Assembly (NCBI GenBank): GCA_937873515.1
Contig: CALMYB010000026.1
Span: 1 to 64,000 of the forward strand
DNA from: an uncultured Acidobacteriota bacterium
GTDB lineage: Bacteria; Acidobacteriota; Blastocatellia; Pyrinomonadales; Pyrinomonadaceae
Length of the DNA: 64,000 nt
Direction: 5' to 3'
Below, piece after piece: positions 32,827 to 41,665 of this stretch. Under the pieces are notes generated by a model that saw only the letters and a list, made by a program, of their open reading frames with translations, was not told the origin of the DNA and did not search any database. The position numbers were made by a program, and so were the translations under genes. Within the stretch, counting starts at the first letter, position 1; every line of letters starts with the position of its first letter.

Positions 32827-33582
32827 TCAGCTCTGGTAGAGAAGGTATGCGGGCTGCTCGTCATCACGATAGAAACCGCGGCAGATCATCCCAAATCCGA
32901 ACGCCGTCTTGAACTCTTCGCGGATACGCATCTGCTCAGCCTTCGCCTTTTCAGGATCACGCTCCACAAGGTCAAGCCAATTCGGCATTATCTGGACCGA
33001 TGCGGTCGGAGACCGGGTTTCAGTGAACTTTTCTCCGGCCGCAAGTGCCTTAACCTTTTCGCTGCTGAGGTCCCATTCAGCGAACAAGCGATCGCTTGCA
33101 AGGCCAAATGCCTTGCCGGCAACCTCCGGCGCCGTACCGTAATCCGTGCCGTAGAAATTATCTTGAAACTCGCTGACAGTCGCTCCCAGTTTCTCCAAAT
33201 TGAAATAAGCGTTGCGGGCCTTTACCGGCTCGAACGTCCATTTGATATAACGAATTCCTTCCGAAACCGCTCGTTCCCGTTGAGCCCATTTGAGGGCGGC
33301 CCCGAGCCCCAGGCTTTGATACTTCGGACGGACGCCCGTCATATGCGAATACAGCGCACGTTCGCCGTGCATCACGGCCGGTACGCTCAGCACAAAGCCT
33401 GCAAGCGTATCGCCGTCAAATGCACCGAGAGTAAATCCGCCCGCATTTTTAGTCACGATAAAGTGCCGAACAGGCGACAATTCGATCTCAGGGAGGGCAA
33501 AAACCTCGCGTTGGAGCGAAACGCACGCCGAAAGCTGCTCTATCGAGGAACATTCGCGAATTTCTATGTCGTCGGGCGTCAT
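32827..33582 (-). CDS. GNAT-superfamily acetyltransferase (COG3375-like)
   Basis: A 251-residue protein with a GNAT fold in its N-terminal 160 residues (HMTGVRPKYQSLGLGAALK carries the acetyl-CoA loop Q/R-x-x-G-x-G/A). The segment IKWTFEPVKARNAYFN and the C-terminal extension match the predicted-acetyltransferase group COG3375. The substrate is unknown. ATG at 33582 is chosen; a GTG three codons upstream is possible. It lies directly before the Rieske gene. Confidence 0.85.
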   Translation of the reverse strand: MTPDDIEIRECSSIEQLSACVSLQREVFALPEIELSPVRHFIVTKNAGGFTLGAFDGDTLAGFVLSVPAVMHGERALYSHMTGVRPKYQSLGLGAALKWAQRERAVSEGIRYIKWTFEPVKARNAYFNLEKLGATVSEFQDNFYGTDYGTAPEVAGKAFGLASDRLFAEWDLSSEKVKALAAGEKFTETRSPTASVQIMPNWLDLVERDPEKAKAEQMRIREEFKTAFGFGMICRGFYRDDEQPAYLLYQS

Positions 33583-33742
33583 TTGATTCACAAAAACTCT
33601 GGCAGGTATGAATACACCTTGTCAAATTCTGCACCTTTTTGAGGAAAATTTTGCTTAACTTTTCTGCCGACAATTGTTAAACTTGTTTGAGCACACAATG
33701 TGCCCGTTGGATCGCCTCCATCGAAGCCTATCTAAAGTCTAA

Positions 33743-35263
33743 ATGACAGCAAAGAACGATCTCGAGATAAGCGGAACTTGCCTTGCGTTTCCTTTCGCCG
33801 AACTGGCAGCGGAAATGGCTCAGGGCGAACTTTCGGGCAGCATCCGGCTGTCTGATAAAGACAAGAAGGCGATCGTGTATTTTAGCGATGGCCGATTAGT
33901 GTTCGCGGTCTCGAATTCTCGGATGACGCGGCTCTTCGACTTTGTGCTCCAGCAAAAGAAGCTATCGAAAGAGCAGCTCGTTCTGTTGCCGAATTTCTCG
34001 AACGACCTGCAGCTCGCCGAACAGCTCCTTGCAGACGGCCTGCTGACCGAGGCCGAGAAGGATATGTTCTTTACTGCGCAGGTTCGCGCGATCGTGCAGG
34101 ATGTGCTTGCGTGGACCGAAGGCGACTGGACGATAACGCCTCTCGCCCGCGTACGTGAGGGACTGCAGGCCAATATTGACGAACGCTCGCTCTTGAAAGA
34201 ATACGGCCGCAGCCTTTCGCGTGAAGATGCGGCGAAGCGATTTCGGTCGTTCGACGAGACTTTCAAACTCGCAGTGGCCCTGAACTCGATCAGAGACTGC
34301 ACCGCAATAGAAGCTCAGGTGCTCGTTCCGCTCGCTTCTGCCGACCAATGTGTTGCCGATATCGCCGCCCACAGCAGTCTCGAAGGGAACGATGTTTTCT
34401 CCGCGTTGTATTCCCTATGGCTTGCCGGCCTTGTGATCAGATCAGGATGGCAATCTGCCATTCCTGCGGCAAAGGTCCCATTCCTGCGGGCCGCAAAACT
34501 CGAACTAAAGCGTGAGGCGATCCTTCCGGGCATCAAACCGGAGGAGTCAGAGGCTCCTGTCGAAGAGATCGCTCCTGTCGAGGAACTGACACTCGACGCG
34601 TATTTGAAACGCACCGAGGTCGCAAAGAATTTTTACGAAGTGCTGGGTGTCGATCCAAAATGCGACGGTGCAGAGCTGAAGGATGCCTACTTTTCGCTTG
34701 CTAAGCGTTTCCATCCCGACAAATTCCGTAAGGAAGCCCCTGACCTGACCAAGCGTGTTCATTCCGCGTTTGCCCAGCTTGCTTCCGCACACGAAACCCT
34801 TCGGACGCCGGATTCCCGGGAACTCTACGATTTCAAGATCCGCAAGAATACAGAAGCCGCGAAAGGAACTCCTTCGGCGGGAGAAAATGGACAGGGCGGG
34901 GATCACAACCGACAGCAGGCATCCGACGAATTTGATAAGGGTGCACAGCTCCTTGCAAAAGGCGACGCGGTCGGCGCACAGGTGCATCTTGCTCGTGCCG
35001 CGCACGCGGACCCTCAAAATGCGAAGTACCGTGCCTACTACGGCTCTGCCCTTTCGGCGGACGATAAGCATCGGCACAAGGCCGAGGGCGAACTTCAGGC
35101 GGCGATCAAGATCGACGGTTCATCGGCGGAGTATCGCTTGATGCTCTCGCATTTCTTCATCAAGGTTAAGCTTCTGAAGCGCGCCGAGGGCGAATTGACG
35201 CGTCTTCTCGCCCTGCACCCGAATAATCGCGAGGCTCGCGACCTGCTCGATTCGATCAAGTAG
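33743..35263 (+). CDS. DUF4388-DnaJ-TPR signalling/scaffold protein
   Basis: A 506-residue cytoplasmic protein with three parts. Residues about 8-150 form a DUF4388 (PatA N-terminal-like) domain (GELSGSIRLSDKDKKAIVYF). Residues about 295-365 are a J domain with HPD (RFHPDKF, about 332-338). Residues about 390-506 are TPR repeats. DUF4388 occurs in motility and response-regulator proteins of several phyla. A J domain implies recruitment of DnaK. A TTGGAT/TATCTA promoter may place the transcript start very near the ATG, which has no ribosome binding site. First gene of a three-gene unit. Confidence 0.88.
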   Translation: MTAKNDLEISGTCLAFPFAELAAEMAQGELSGSIRLSDKDKKAIVYFSDGRLVFAVSNSRMTRLFDFVLQQKKLSKEQLVLLPNFSNDLQLAEQLLADGLLTEAEKDMFFTAQVRAIVQDVLAWTEGDWTITPLARVREGLQANIDERSLLKEYGRSLSREDAAKRFRSFDETFKLAVALNSIRDCTAIEAQVLVPLASADQCVADIAAHSSLEGNDVFSALYSLWLAGLVIRSGWQSAIPAAKVPFLRAAKLELKREAILPGIKPEESEAPVEEIAPVEELTLDAYLKRTEVAKNFYEVLGVDPKCDGAELKDAYFSLAKRFHPDKFRKEAPDLTKRVHSAFAQLASAHETLRTPDSRELYDFKIRKNTEAAKGTPSAGENGQGGDHNRQQASDEFDKGAQLLAKGDAVGAQVHLARAAHADPQNAKYRAYYGSALSADDKHRHKAEGELQAAIKIDGSSAEYRLMLSHFFIKVKLLKRAEGELTRLLALHPNNREARDLLDSIK

Positions 35264-35318
35264 CATCTGCTCCGGGTTGAATTTCGAAGCACAAAAAAGC
35301 AAAACTATATAAACGAAG

Positions 35319-35915
35319 ATGCAAAGCCTTGTTGCCGCGGAAAACAGAATTGACACAAAGTTGCTTGAAAAAGCCGAAGAGATCGACGTCTTCACCGGCT
35401 TTACCATCGGCCATTCGGGGCGCGTTGCGTCTCTCTCTGCTGCGATCGGAGCGGCCCTTCATCTCGTACCGGATGATGTCGATATGCTCAAGCAGGCGGC
35501 TTTGCTCCGCGACATCGGCGAACTCCGGATGGACCGCGAATATATTCGTGCCGCACGTATCTTGACCTCAGAAGAACGGCTCGATCTGCGGCGGCATTCC
35601 GTCATCGGCGAGCAAGAGGCGGCAAAGCTTGGAGTCTCTCGAGCTGTTCAGCTCGTGATCCGTTGGAATCACGAATGGTGGAATGGTTCCGGCTATCCCG
35701 ATGGGCTTACTCGCGAAGAGATACCGCTCAAAAGCCGCATCCTTCGGGTCGCAGATGCGTATGGTGCGTTGCGTTCGGCCCGCCCGTTCCGAGCGGCATA
35801 TCCCGACGTCAGCGCAAAGAAATACCTGATCGAATGGTCCGGCATCGAATTCGACCCGATGGCCGTGAAAGTCTTTTTGTCACTTCCTGCGGCCGCAGAC
35901 CCATTTAACGTATGA
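35319..35915 (+). CDS. Degenerate HD-GYP domain protein
   Basis: A 198-residue HD-GYP domain without any attached module. The fold is intact: HSGRV (about 32-36), RRHSVIGE (His93), the GYP loop (SGYPDGL, GYP at 125-127) and FDPMAV. However, the canonical HDIGK is RDIGE (Arg64, Glu68), the double His is Asn117-His118, and VADVFDAL is VADAYGAL. Loss of at least two metal ligands suggests it no longer hydrolyses cyclic di-GMP and may be a sensor or scaffold. Its stop overlaps the next start (ATGA). Confidence 0.88.
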   Translation: MQSLVAAENRIDTKLLEKAEEIDVFTGFTIGHSGRVASLSAAIGAALHLVPDDVDMLKQAALLRDIGELRMDREYIRAARILTSEERLDLRRHSVIGEQEAAKLGVSRAVQLVIRWNHEWWNGSGYPDGLTREEIPLKSRILRVADAYGALRSARPFRAAYPDVSAKKYLIEWSGIEFDPMAVKVFLSLPAAADPFNV

Positions 35916-36847
35916 CGGCGATCCCGACCTTACATGGCTGCCTCGCATTCGAGCAGAACGTTCTGCATCGATTGCGGTTCGATTCCGCGGCGTTTCCGAT
36001 CTCGGCTGACACCGCACTGTCGCTTTATCTAAAGCGTCGTCGTGTCCGCGTTGCTACGAACGACCCGCTGCTTTCCGAGTGGGTTTCGGGTGTTGGACGT
36101 GTTCAGAACGACGATGAACGTCTTTCGCCGGACGATGTGAATGCTGTCCTTGAGGACGCGTATGTTCCCGGTTACAAGCTGCAGAACCCGGCACTTCTCG
36201 ATTGGTTCTCAGAGGTCGATGCATGGTGGTTCGACAACGTGCGCCGGAATGTCGAGAAGCTGAATTCTGCGTTCACGCGCTCGCTCGCGGGGACTCTTGC
36301 GATCGCGACCGGCAGCTATGCTTTGTCGTTTTCAGAGCAAACGCGTGAGCTTCGCCAACCGCTGTCACAGACTTTTCGCAGGCTTTGGTCGATCGAACCG
36401 GACCCGATCAAAGGCCATTCGACCTGTTCGAACAAACCGGTCGATCAATTCCTTTCCGACCCCGCGGTAATGGAGCGGACAAGCGATCTTATGTTCCTGC
36501 GGCTGCCGGCGCCCCATTCGAAAGGAATTCGGCATGCGCTTGGCATCAGGGCCTGGCGTGAGGAATGGATCCGCAACGATAATTCCTTCTGGAGCGATCT
36601 CGAAAATACTATCGGCGACAATCTTGGTGCAGCGACCGAGACCCGCTCCCAATATCTGCGTCTCCTTGAAAATACGCTTGATCGTGCCGGCTATATGAAA
36701 AAGTGGGCGATCGCGTTCGTCGAGACCGGCTTCCTCTCTACGCAGGATATCGTGAATACGGTCGCCGGATTCCGCCGCGTAGAAACCGTCTATACGAAAG
36801 ACCTTTCGGAACTAACGGGTTCAAAGGCGATTATCATTGTGGCTTAA
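35912..36847 (+). CDS. Conserved-looking protein of unknown function in the DUF4388/HD-GYP cassette
   Basis: A 311-residue soluble protein that I do not recognise. It has no signal peptide, membrane helix or nucleotide-binding motif. The N-terminal third has beta-like stretches (LYLKRRRVRVATND); the middle has tryptophan-rich helices (VDAWWFDNVRRNVE); the end is IVETVYTKDL-like mixed structure. The ATG overlaps the HD-GYP stop, so it is translated in the same unit. Its position suggests a role in the same pathway as the two upstream signalling proteins. Its last 4 bases overlap the convergent MFS gene. Confidence 0.7.
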   Translation: MTAIPTLHGCLAFEQNVLHRLRFDSAAFPISADTALSLYLKRRRVRVATNDPLLSEWVSGVGRVQNDDERLSPDDVNAVLEDAYVPGYKLQNPALLDWFSEVDAWWFDNVRRNVEKLNSAFTRSLAGTLAIATGSYALSFSEQTRELRQPLSQTFRRLWSIEPDPIKGHSTCSNKPVDQFLSDPAVMERTSDLMFLRLPAPHSKGIRHALGIRAWREEWIRNDNSFWSDLENTIGDNLGAATETRSQYLRLLENTLDRAGYMKKWAIAFVETGFLSTQDIVNTVAGFRRVETVYTKDLSELTGSKAIIIVA

Positions 36848-38121
36848 TCCCAAGGCTGCCCCGTCGTTTTGGTGCGTTCGCGAATGAACCAGACAACGCC
36901 CGCAAATGCGGACAATATGCCGGAAGCATAGGTTAGTGTCTGAGGTGTGATGTAGTACATCAACTCGCTCGCCGCAAAGGTCGATATGCCGAATACCGTC
37001 ATCTCCGCACCGCGATCCAGCGTCGAGATGCGGCCGCGTATCTGATCCGGCAGGCTCCTTTGGAAGAGCGTTTCCTGCACGGCGTATTCAACTCCTACGA
37101 CCGCTCGTGAGACAAAGATCAAGATCGTAAAGAGCCAGAGCGTGGGCACAAAGCCGCCGACCGCGAAGATAAGCCCGTGCGCGATCAAGGTCCAACCGAT
37201 GAACGATCGCTGCTTTCCGGCACGATCCAGCCAGATCGACGTGCGATGCGCGATCATCATTCCGAGAGTTATTCCGAATCCGGTCGCTGTCCACAGAATG
37301 GCGACCGCGACATCAGGGTTCCAACCTTCGGATTCCGCATAATAAACGCCGCCAAGCCGCTCGAAGATCACGTTTATCGCTCCGCCGCCGGTCGCCCAGA
37401 TCATATTCATTATCAAGATCGTGAGCGCAAAATGGTTCTTGATCGAATAGACAAGACCTTCTTTCAGATCGGAGATGAAAGTGCGGCGTTCGGCCGTGTC
37501 GTCCGTCTTTTCCTTTACGGCGTCTTCCGGTATCAGCCAGACGGTATAGGCAGAGATCAGGAACGAGGCCGCGTTGATGATGAACGCGACCTGGTAACCG
37601 AGTGCCGCGGAGGCCCAACCGCCGAGTGCGGAACCGACCGCCATCAGCAGAAACTTTGTCGAAAAAAGTAATGCCGTTCCCGCAAGCAGCCCCTCGCGTC
37701 CCGTCAGGTTCGGAGCCGCGGCGTTCTTGGCACCGTCAAAAAATGCACCGAGCGTATGCAGCAATATTGTCGCCGTGTACGCGATCCAGAGGTCATTCGG
37801 ATCTTTGACGGATAAGAATGCAAGGGCGATGACCGTGCGGGCAACGTCGGTTGCGATCATCACCTGGCGGCGGGAAAATCGATCGACGAAGGTGCCGGCG
37901 ATGGGCGACATTATCGCGAACGGGATGAGCCTCGCGACAAAGAAAAGTCCCGCCGCGAGCGGCGACGCATCCGAAACCAGACGCACCAAGCCGAGGGCCG
38001 CGATGAAGTTGAACCAGTTGCCGAGTTCGGAAATGAACTGCCCGGCAAGCAGGTTGCGAAAATCACGGTTCCCGCGGATCAGCTCTGAATAGGTCAATGA
38101 CCGCACTAGAAGAGAATACAA
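36844..38121 (-). CDS. MFS transporter, enterobactin-exporter/macrolide-efflux-like (MFS_3)
   Basis: A 425-residue inner-membrane permease with about twelve helices. The loop VDRFSRRQVMIATDVAR after helix 2 is the MFS motif, and the second-half loop QETLFQRSLPDQIRGR is typical of the MFS_3 group. Likely an efflux or siderophore-type exporter; substrate unknown. The listed start is a TTG (38121); a GTG five codons later or a TTG eight codons later are alternatives. It is convergent with the unknown gene at 35912. Confidence 0.88.
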   Translation of the reverse strand: MYSLLVRSLTYSELIRGNRDFRNLLAGQFISELGNWFNFIAALGLVRLVSDASPLAAGLFFVARLIPFAIMSPIAGTFVDRFSRRQVMIATDVARTVIALAFLSVKDPNDLWIAYTATILLHTLGAFFDGAKNAAAPNLTGREGLLAGTALLFSTKFLLMAVGSALGGWASAALGYQVAFIINAASFLISAYTVWLIPEDAVKEKTDDTAERRTFISDLKEGLVYSIKNHFALTILIMNMIWATGGGAINVIFERLGGVYYAESEGWNPDVAVAILWTATGFGITLGMMIAHRTSIWLDRAGKQRSFIGWTLIAHGLIFAVGGFVPTLWLFTILIFVSRAVVGVEYAVQETLFQRSLPDQIRGRISTLDRGAEMTVFGISTFAASELMYYITPQTLTYASGILSAFAGVVWFIRERTKTTGQPWD

Positions 38122-38246
38122 TCGCCGGGCAAGTTTGCAATCTCAATGGAAAGAAAAGGCGGGGCGGGCATATCTTTATTCAAAATATGCCCGTCAGAAT
38201 GCGAACGCGTGTGTGCTTTACGGAAAAAGGCGGGTAGTGTGCAAAC

Positions 38247-39407
38247 TTAAATACTGTTCTCGGCGAGTGTTCGTCCAGGAGCCTCGACGGTGCGCCTACG
38301 CTTTAACCAGCGGGAAAACCTGCGTACGGACAACGCCACGCCTGTGTAAACCAGCAGACCACCGCCGAGACACGCGATGAATCCAACGAATTGCCCGATG
38401 AACCCGAACGACTCGCCCGTGTGCGTGAATCGCATCCAGGAGCGCAGCTGCTGGCCCGAGTTACGGCCCGAGTACGGCTCCCATTTGGTCACCTCTGCCG
38501 TCGCGGCATTCAGCGTCAATGTCGAGCGCCCGAAGATGTTCCAATACTTCCCTTCATCGACCGTGAATACTGCATCGTCAGCCATCGGCAAGCGAAGCGA
38601 TACCGACTTCCAGCCGTCGTTCCTTGCGTTCGCCGCGGTCCACAGAGCATCCAGATTCGCCGGGATCTTCGGCTCTGCCGCTGGCTTTGACGGTTCGCTC
38701 CGGGCTTGCTGCGTCGGCGCTTCATTACCCGTCAACGTATAGACGAGGTCGCTCGCCCAGCGATACGAGATCACCATTCCCGTCGCCGTCAGCACGATCA
38801 GGACAAGCGAGCACCAAAACCCCGTAACGTTATGCCAATTGAAGTCTCTCGCCTTTCCCGTGTGCGTTCTTCGAAACCACAGGACCGGTTTGATGCTCCG
38901 GAAGCTCAGCTTTCGCGGCATCCATATGTAAAGGCCCGTGACAGCAAGGACGAGGAACATCGCATTGAAGAACCCCGTTATCGCCTTGCCCCACGCACGC
39001 CCGTCGCCTTCCATTGCAAGCCAACGGTGCAGCGATGTCGTCGTCGCAAAAAAGCTTCGCAAGGAAGCGTTCCCTTCACCCAGCACTTCGCCCGTGTACG
39101 GATCGATAAAAAGCCGGCCTTCACGGCCAAGCGAGACCGTCGCGCTCGACGTTGGGTCAGCTGAGATCGTGATGCTCGCCGGCTTTGCATCAGGTTTCGC
39201 TGCCGTTGCTGACGCGACCAAACGGCTGATCGGAAGCCTTTCGCCCGCGGCAGATGCGACCCGCTGCTCACCACGCTCGGCAAACTCGACGATGTTCTTC
39301 TCGAATGAAAGGATCGCACCCGTGACACACATTATGAAGATAACAATGGCACCTGTCGCACCCGCAACGAGGTGTGTCCAGAACAATACTTTTCGAAAGA
39401 CCTTCAT
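38247..39407 (-). CDS. PepSY-associated transmembrane protein (iron-regulated membrane protein type)
   Basis: A 386-residue inner-membrane protein with four helices (about 12-35, 145-165, 195-218, 337-362) and periplasmic PepSY-like regions between them. FWTHLVAGATGAIVIFIM, HRWLAM and FNWHNVTGFW carry the His residues typical of this family, which often accompanies siderophore uptake and may reduce ferric siderophores. A perfect 19-bp Fur-type palindrome 51 bases upstream supports iron control. No receptor gene is directly beside it. Confidence 0.9.
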   Translation of the reverse strand: MKVFRKVLFWTHLVAGATGAIVIFIMCVTGAILSFEKNIVEFAERGEQRVASAAGERLPISRLVASATAAKPDAKPASITISADPTSSATVSLGREGRLFIDPYTGEVLGEGNASLRSFFATTTSLHRWLAMEGDGRAWGKAITGFFNAMFLVLAVTGLYIWMPRKLSFRSIKPVLWFRRTHTGKARDFNWHNVTGFWCSLVLIVLTATGMVISYRWASDLVYTLTGNEAPTQQARSEPSKPAAEPKIPANLDALWTAANARNDGWKSVSLRLPMADDAVFTVDEGKYWNIFGRSTLTLNAATAEVTKWEPYSGRNSGQQLRSWMRFTHTGESFGFIGQFVGFIACLGGGLLVYTGVALSVRRFSRWLKRRRTVEAPGRTLAENSI

Positions 39408-39457
39408 TCGTGATCAGGCTTACAGTTTCTTTAGAGATCGGCTTGGGAAAATTTACT

Positions 39458-39476
39458 ATTGAAAATGATTTTCAAT
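39458..39476. promoter_or_regulatory. Fur box before the PepSY gene
   Basis: ATTGAAAA-TGA-TTTTCAAT is a perfect 8-3-8 palindrome. Its central 15 bases (TGAAAATGATTTTCA) match the 7-1-7 Fur consensus TGATAATnATTATCA at 13 of 15 positions, counting the free central base. It lies 51 bases before the ATG at 39407 and would repress the PepSY gene when iron is plentiful. Confidence 0.85.
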
Positions 39477-39557
39477 TTCAGATATAAGATAATTGAAGGC
39501 AGTTGGTGGTGTCAAACGGCCAGGAGATCAAAATTTGATGCGATCGGTGAATAGACT

Positions 39558-40355
39558 TCAATCGCGGCTTTGGAAGTCAGGCTTTCGCTTCTCAATAAAT
39601 GCGGCAACACCTTCCTTGAAATCAGGCGAACGGCCGGATTCAAGCTGGCATTCATGCTCAAGATCAAGCTGTTCACGAAGCGTGTTCCCACTCGACCCGG
39701 CCAACATACGCTTTATTCGCCGCAATGCTCCGGCCGGACGCTCGGCTAGCTTTCGGGCGAACAGTTCTGCTCGTTGATCAAGCTCGGCCGCCGGAACTAC
39801 GTGATTCACAAGCCCGATCCGCTCGGCACGCACCGCATCTATCTCATCGCCCGTCATCAGCAATTCGGCGGCGAGCTTTTCGCCGACGATGCGAGGCAAG
39901 AAGTATGTTCCGCCGCAATCGGGCGAAAGACCGATCTTCACAAAGCCTTCACTGAACTCTGCACTGTCCGCGGCAATAACGATGTCGCACGCCAATGCGA
40001 GATTCGTCCCCGCACCCGCGCATACGCCATTGACCGCCGCGATGAACGGGATCGGTGCCTCTCGTATCGATGCGATCAGCTCGTGAAGTTTTCGAAGCGG
40101 TTCTTCCAGGAACGCTTCGATCCGGCCTTCGCGTTCCCACATAGAGCGCATTTCGCGTAGGTCGCCACCCGAACAGAACGCTCGTCCGCGGCCTTTCAAG
40201 ATCGCGACGCGCGCTCCGTCATCGACCGCTTTTTTGACGGCATCAACGAGTTCGGAGACCAGTTGGAGCGAAAGTGCGTTGAGAGCGTCCGGACGATCCA
40301 TTTCGATCGTCGCAATTTCACCGGCGAAGGAGAAAATGGCTGCGGGTGTGGTCAT
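39558..40355 (-). CDS. Enoyl-CoA hydratase/isomerase family protein (PaaG-like crotonase)
   Basis: A 265-residue crotonase-fold enzyme. The oxyanion-hole segments are AFCSGGDLREM and NGVCAGAGTNLAL. SEGFVKIGLSPDCGGTYFLPR, with Asp in the acid position, resembles PaaG-type isomerases (oxepin or double-bond isomerisation) more than classical enoyl-CoA hydratases with two Glu. Role is in acyl-CoA or phenylacetyl-CoA degradation; no pathway neighbours are present. It begins a leftward unit close to the zinc-ribbon gene (12 bases). Confidence 0.88.
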   Translation of the reverse strand: MTTPAAIFSFAGEIATIEMDRPDALNALSLQLVSELVDAVKKAVDDGARVAILKGRGRAFCSGGDLREMRSMWEREGRIEAFLEEPLRKLHELIASIREAPIPFIAAVNGVCAGAGTNLALACDIVIAADSAEFSEGFVKIGLSPDCGGTYFLPRIVGEKLAAELLMTGDEIDAVRAERIGLVNHVVPAAELDQRAELFARKLAERPAGALRRIKRMLAGSSGNTLREQLDLEHECQLESGRSPDFKEGVAAFIEKRKPDFQSRD

Positions 40356-40367
40356 CGCAAAGGAGCT

Positions 40368-40652
40368 CTAGCTTCCGGCGCGTGCGCGCGATCGGCTCGA
40401 TTCGAAACACTCGCGGCACATCACGGAGCGTCCGACCTTCGGCTGAAATGGAACGGTATCGTGCTTTCCGCAGTTGTCGCAAACGATCTCGAACCGTGTG
40501 GGCGCGTTCTCGCCAGTTCCCGCTTTTTTGGACCGGCATTTTGGGCACCGCTGCGGCGCCATCATATTCCGCTGATAGAAATTTTCCTGCTCCTTTTCCG
40601 TGAACAAAAAGATCTCTCTGCATTGCACACACGATATCTCGATATCCGGCAT
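40368..40652 (-). CDS. Small zinc-ribbon (CxxCxxC-repeat) protein
   Basis: This 94-residue protein carries two zinc-ribbon units: CVQC with CPKC (about 8-11 and 36-39), and CDNC with CREC (about 58-61 and 78-81). The N-terminal part (EISCVQCREIFLFTEKEQ) resembles the zinc-ribbon family zf-trcl, and the second half the CxxC-type zinc-binding family often found together with it. GGGAGG lies 8 bases before the ATG at 40652; the longer frame upstream has no support. Function unknown, probably nucleic-acid- or protein-binding. Confidence 0.85.
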   Translation of the reverse strand: MPDIEISCVQCREIFLFTEKEQENFYQRNMMAPQRCPKCRSKKAGTGENAPTRFEIVCDNCGKHDTVPFQPKVGRSVMCRECFESSRSRARAGS

Positions 40653-40721
40653 CGCTAACCTCCCAATGTCGATAGTTGTCGGCAGTGGAAAAAATTCTAT
40701 CACAAAACAAGGAGGCAATGC

Positions 40722-41663
40722 CTAGCGTGCCAAGGCAGCGACGTGAGCGGCGGCGGTCTGACCTAATGTCTCGAGATCGTAACCGCCTTCCAGGACGGAT
40801 ACGACGCGCCCTTCGCATGCGTCGTCGGCCCAATCACGGACAACCGCAGTCATCGCCGCGAAATCCTCGTCTTCTAGCCGAAGCTGCCCGAGCGGATCGA
40901 AAAGATGTGCATCAAACCCTGCGGAAATGAAGATCAGGTCGGGCGTCATTTTACCTCGTATCTCGTCGATCGCCGCTTCGAATGCGCTCTTTTGATCTCT
41001 CGCATTCGTGGAAGCTCTAAGCGGAATATTCAGCGTCGCACCCAAGCCTCGCCCAACGCCTGTCTCACCGCGACTGCCCGTTCCCGGATACCACGGATAT
41101 TGATGCATCGAAAAGAAAAAGACCGAAGGATCGTCATAAAAGATCCCTTGCGTTCCGTTGCCGTGGTGCACATCCCAATCGATGACCGCGACGCGCTCAA
41201 TTTGCTTAAAATTGTTCTGCGCGTGTCGCGCAGCGACCGCAACGTTGTTGAAAAGGCAGAAGCCCATCGCCTTCTGCGCGGTCGCGTGATGGCCTGGCGG
41301 ACGTACGTTTACGAAAGCGTTCTTCGCTTCGCCGTTCAAAACCGAATCGACCGCACGGCAGGCTCCGCCGGCAGCAAATAGCGCAGCGTCGAACGATCGC
41401 ATTGAGACTACGGTGTCCGCATCCAACATGCCTTCGCCATTCTCGACCGCATTCTCAACACGTCGAAAATGCTCGCGCGTGTGCGCGGCCTGAATGAGTC
41501 CTTGGCTCGCCTTCTCCGGCGTTATCTCGACGAGTTGGTCCCACAATGCCGCATCGCCGGCGACGGCGTCCAGTATCACGCGGTAGCGCGCCGCAGCCTC
41601 CGGATGCTCCGGCCCGGTTTCGTGTTTTTCGTAGATCGGATGATGAACAAAAGCCGTTTTCAT
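40722..41663 (-). CDS. Histone deacetylase family (class II-like) amidohydrolase
   Basis: A 313-residue zinc amidohydrolase. The catalytic features are RPPGHHA (His-His dyad, about 120-126), zinc ligands in [11 protein letters not shown] (Asp and His, about 164-174) and SAGFDAH (Asp, about 247-253), and the final LEGGYDLE with the transition-state Tyr loop GYD. Bacterial members deacetylate acetylpolyamines, acetoin-derived substrates or lysine; the choice here is open. It lies two bases after the FAD oxidase gene, so the two are co-transcribed. Confidence 0.93.
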   Translation of the reverse strand: MKTAFVHHPIYEKHETGPEHPEAAARYRVILDAVAGDAALWDQLVEITPEKASQGLIQAAHTREHFRRVENAVENGEGMLDADTVVSMRSFDAALFAAGGACRAVDSVLNGEAKNAFVNVRPPGHHATAQKAMGFCLFNNVAVAARHAQNNFKQIERVAVIDWDVHHGNGTQGIFYDDPSVFFFSMHQYPWYPGTGSRGETGVGRGLGATLNIPLRASTNARDQKSAFEAAIDEIRGKMTPDLIFISAGFDAHLFDPLGQLRLEDEDFAAMTAVVRDWADDACEGRVVSVLEGGYDLETLGQTAAAHVAALAR

Positions 41664-41665
41664 TG

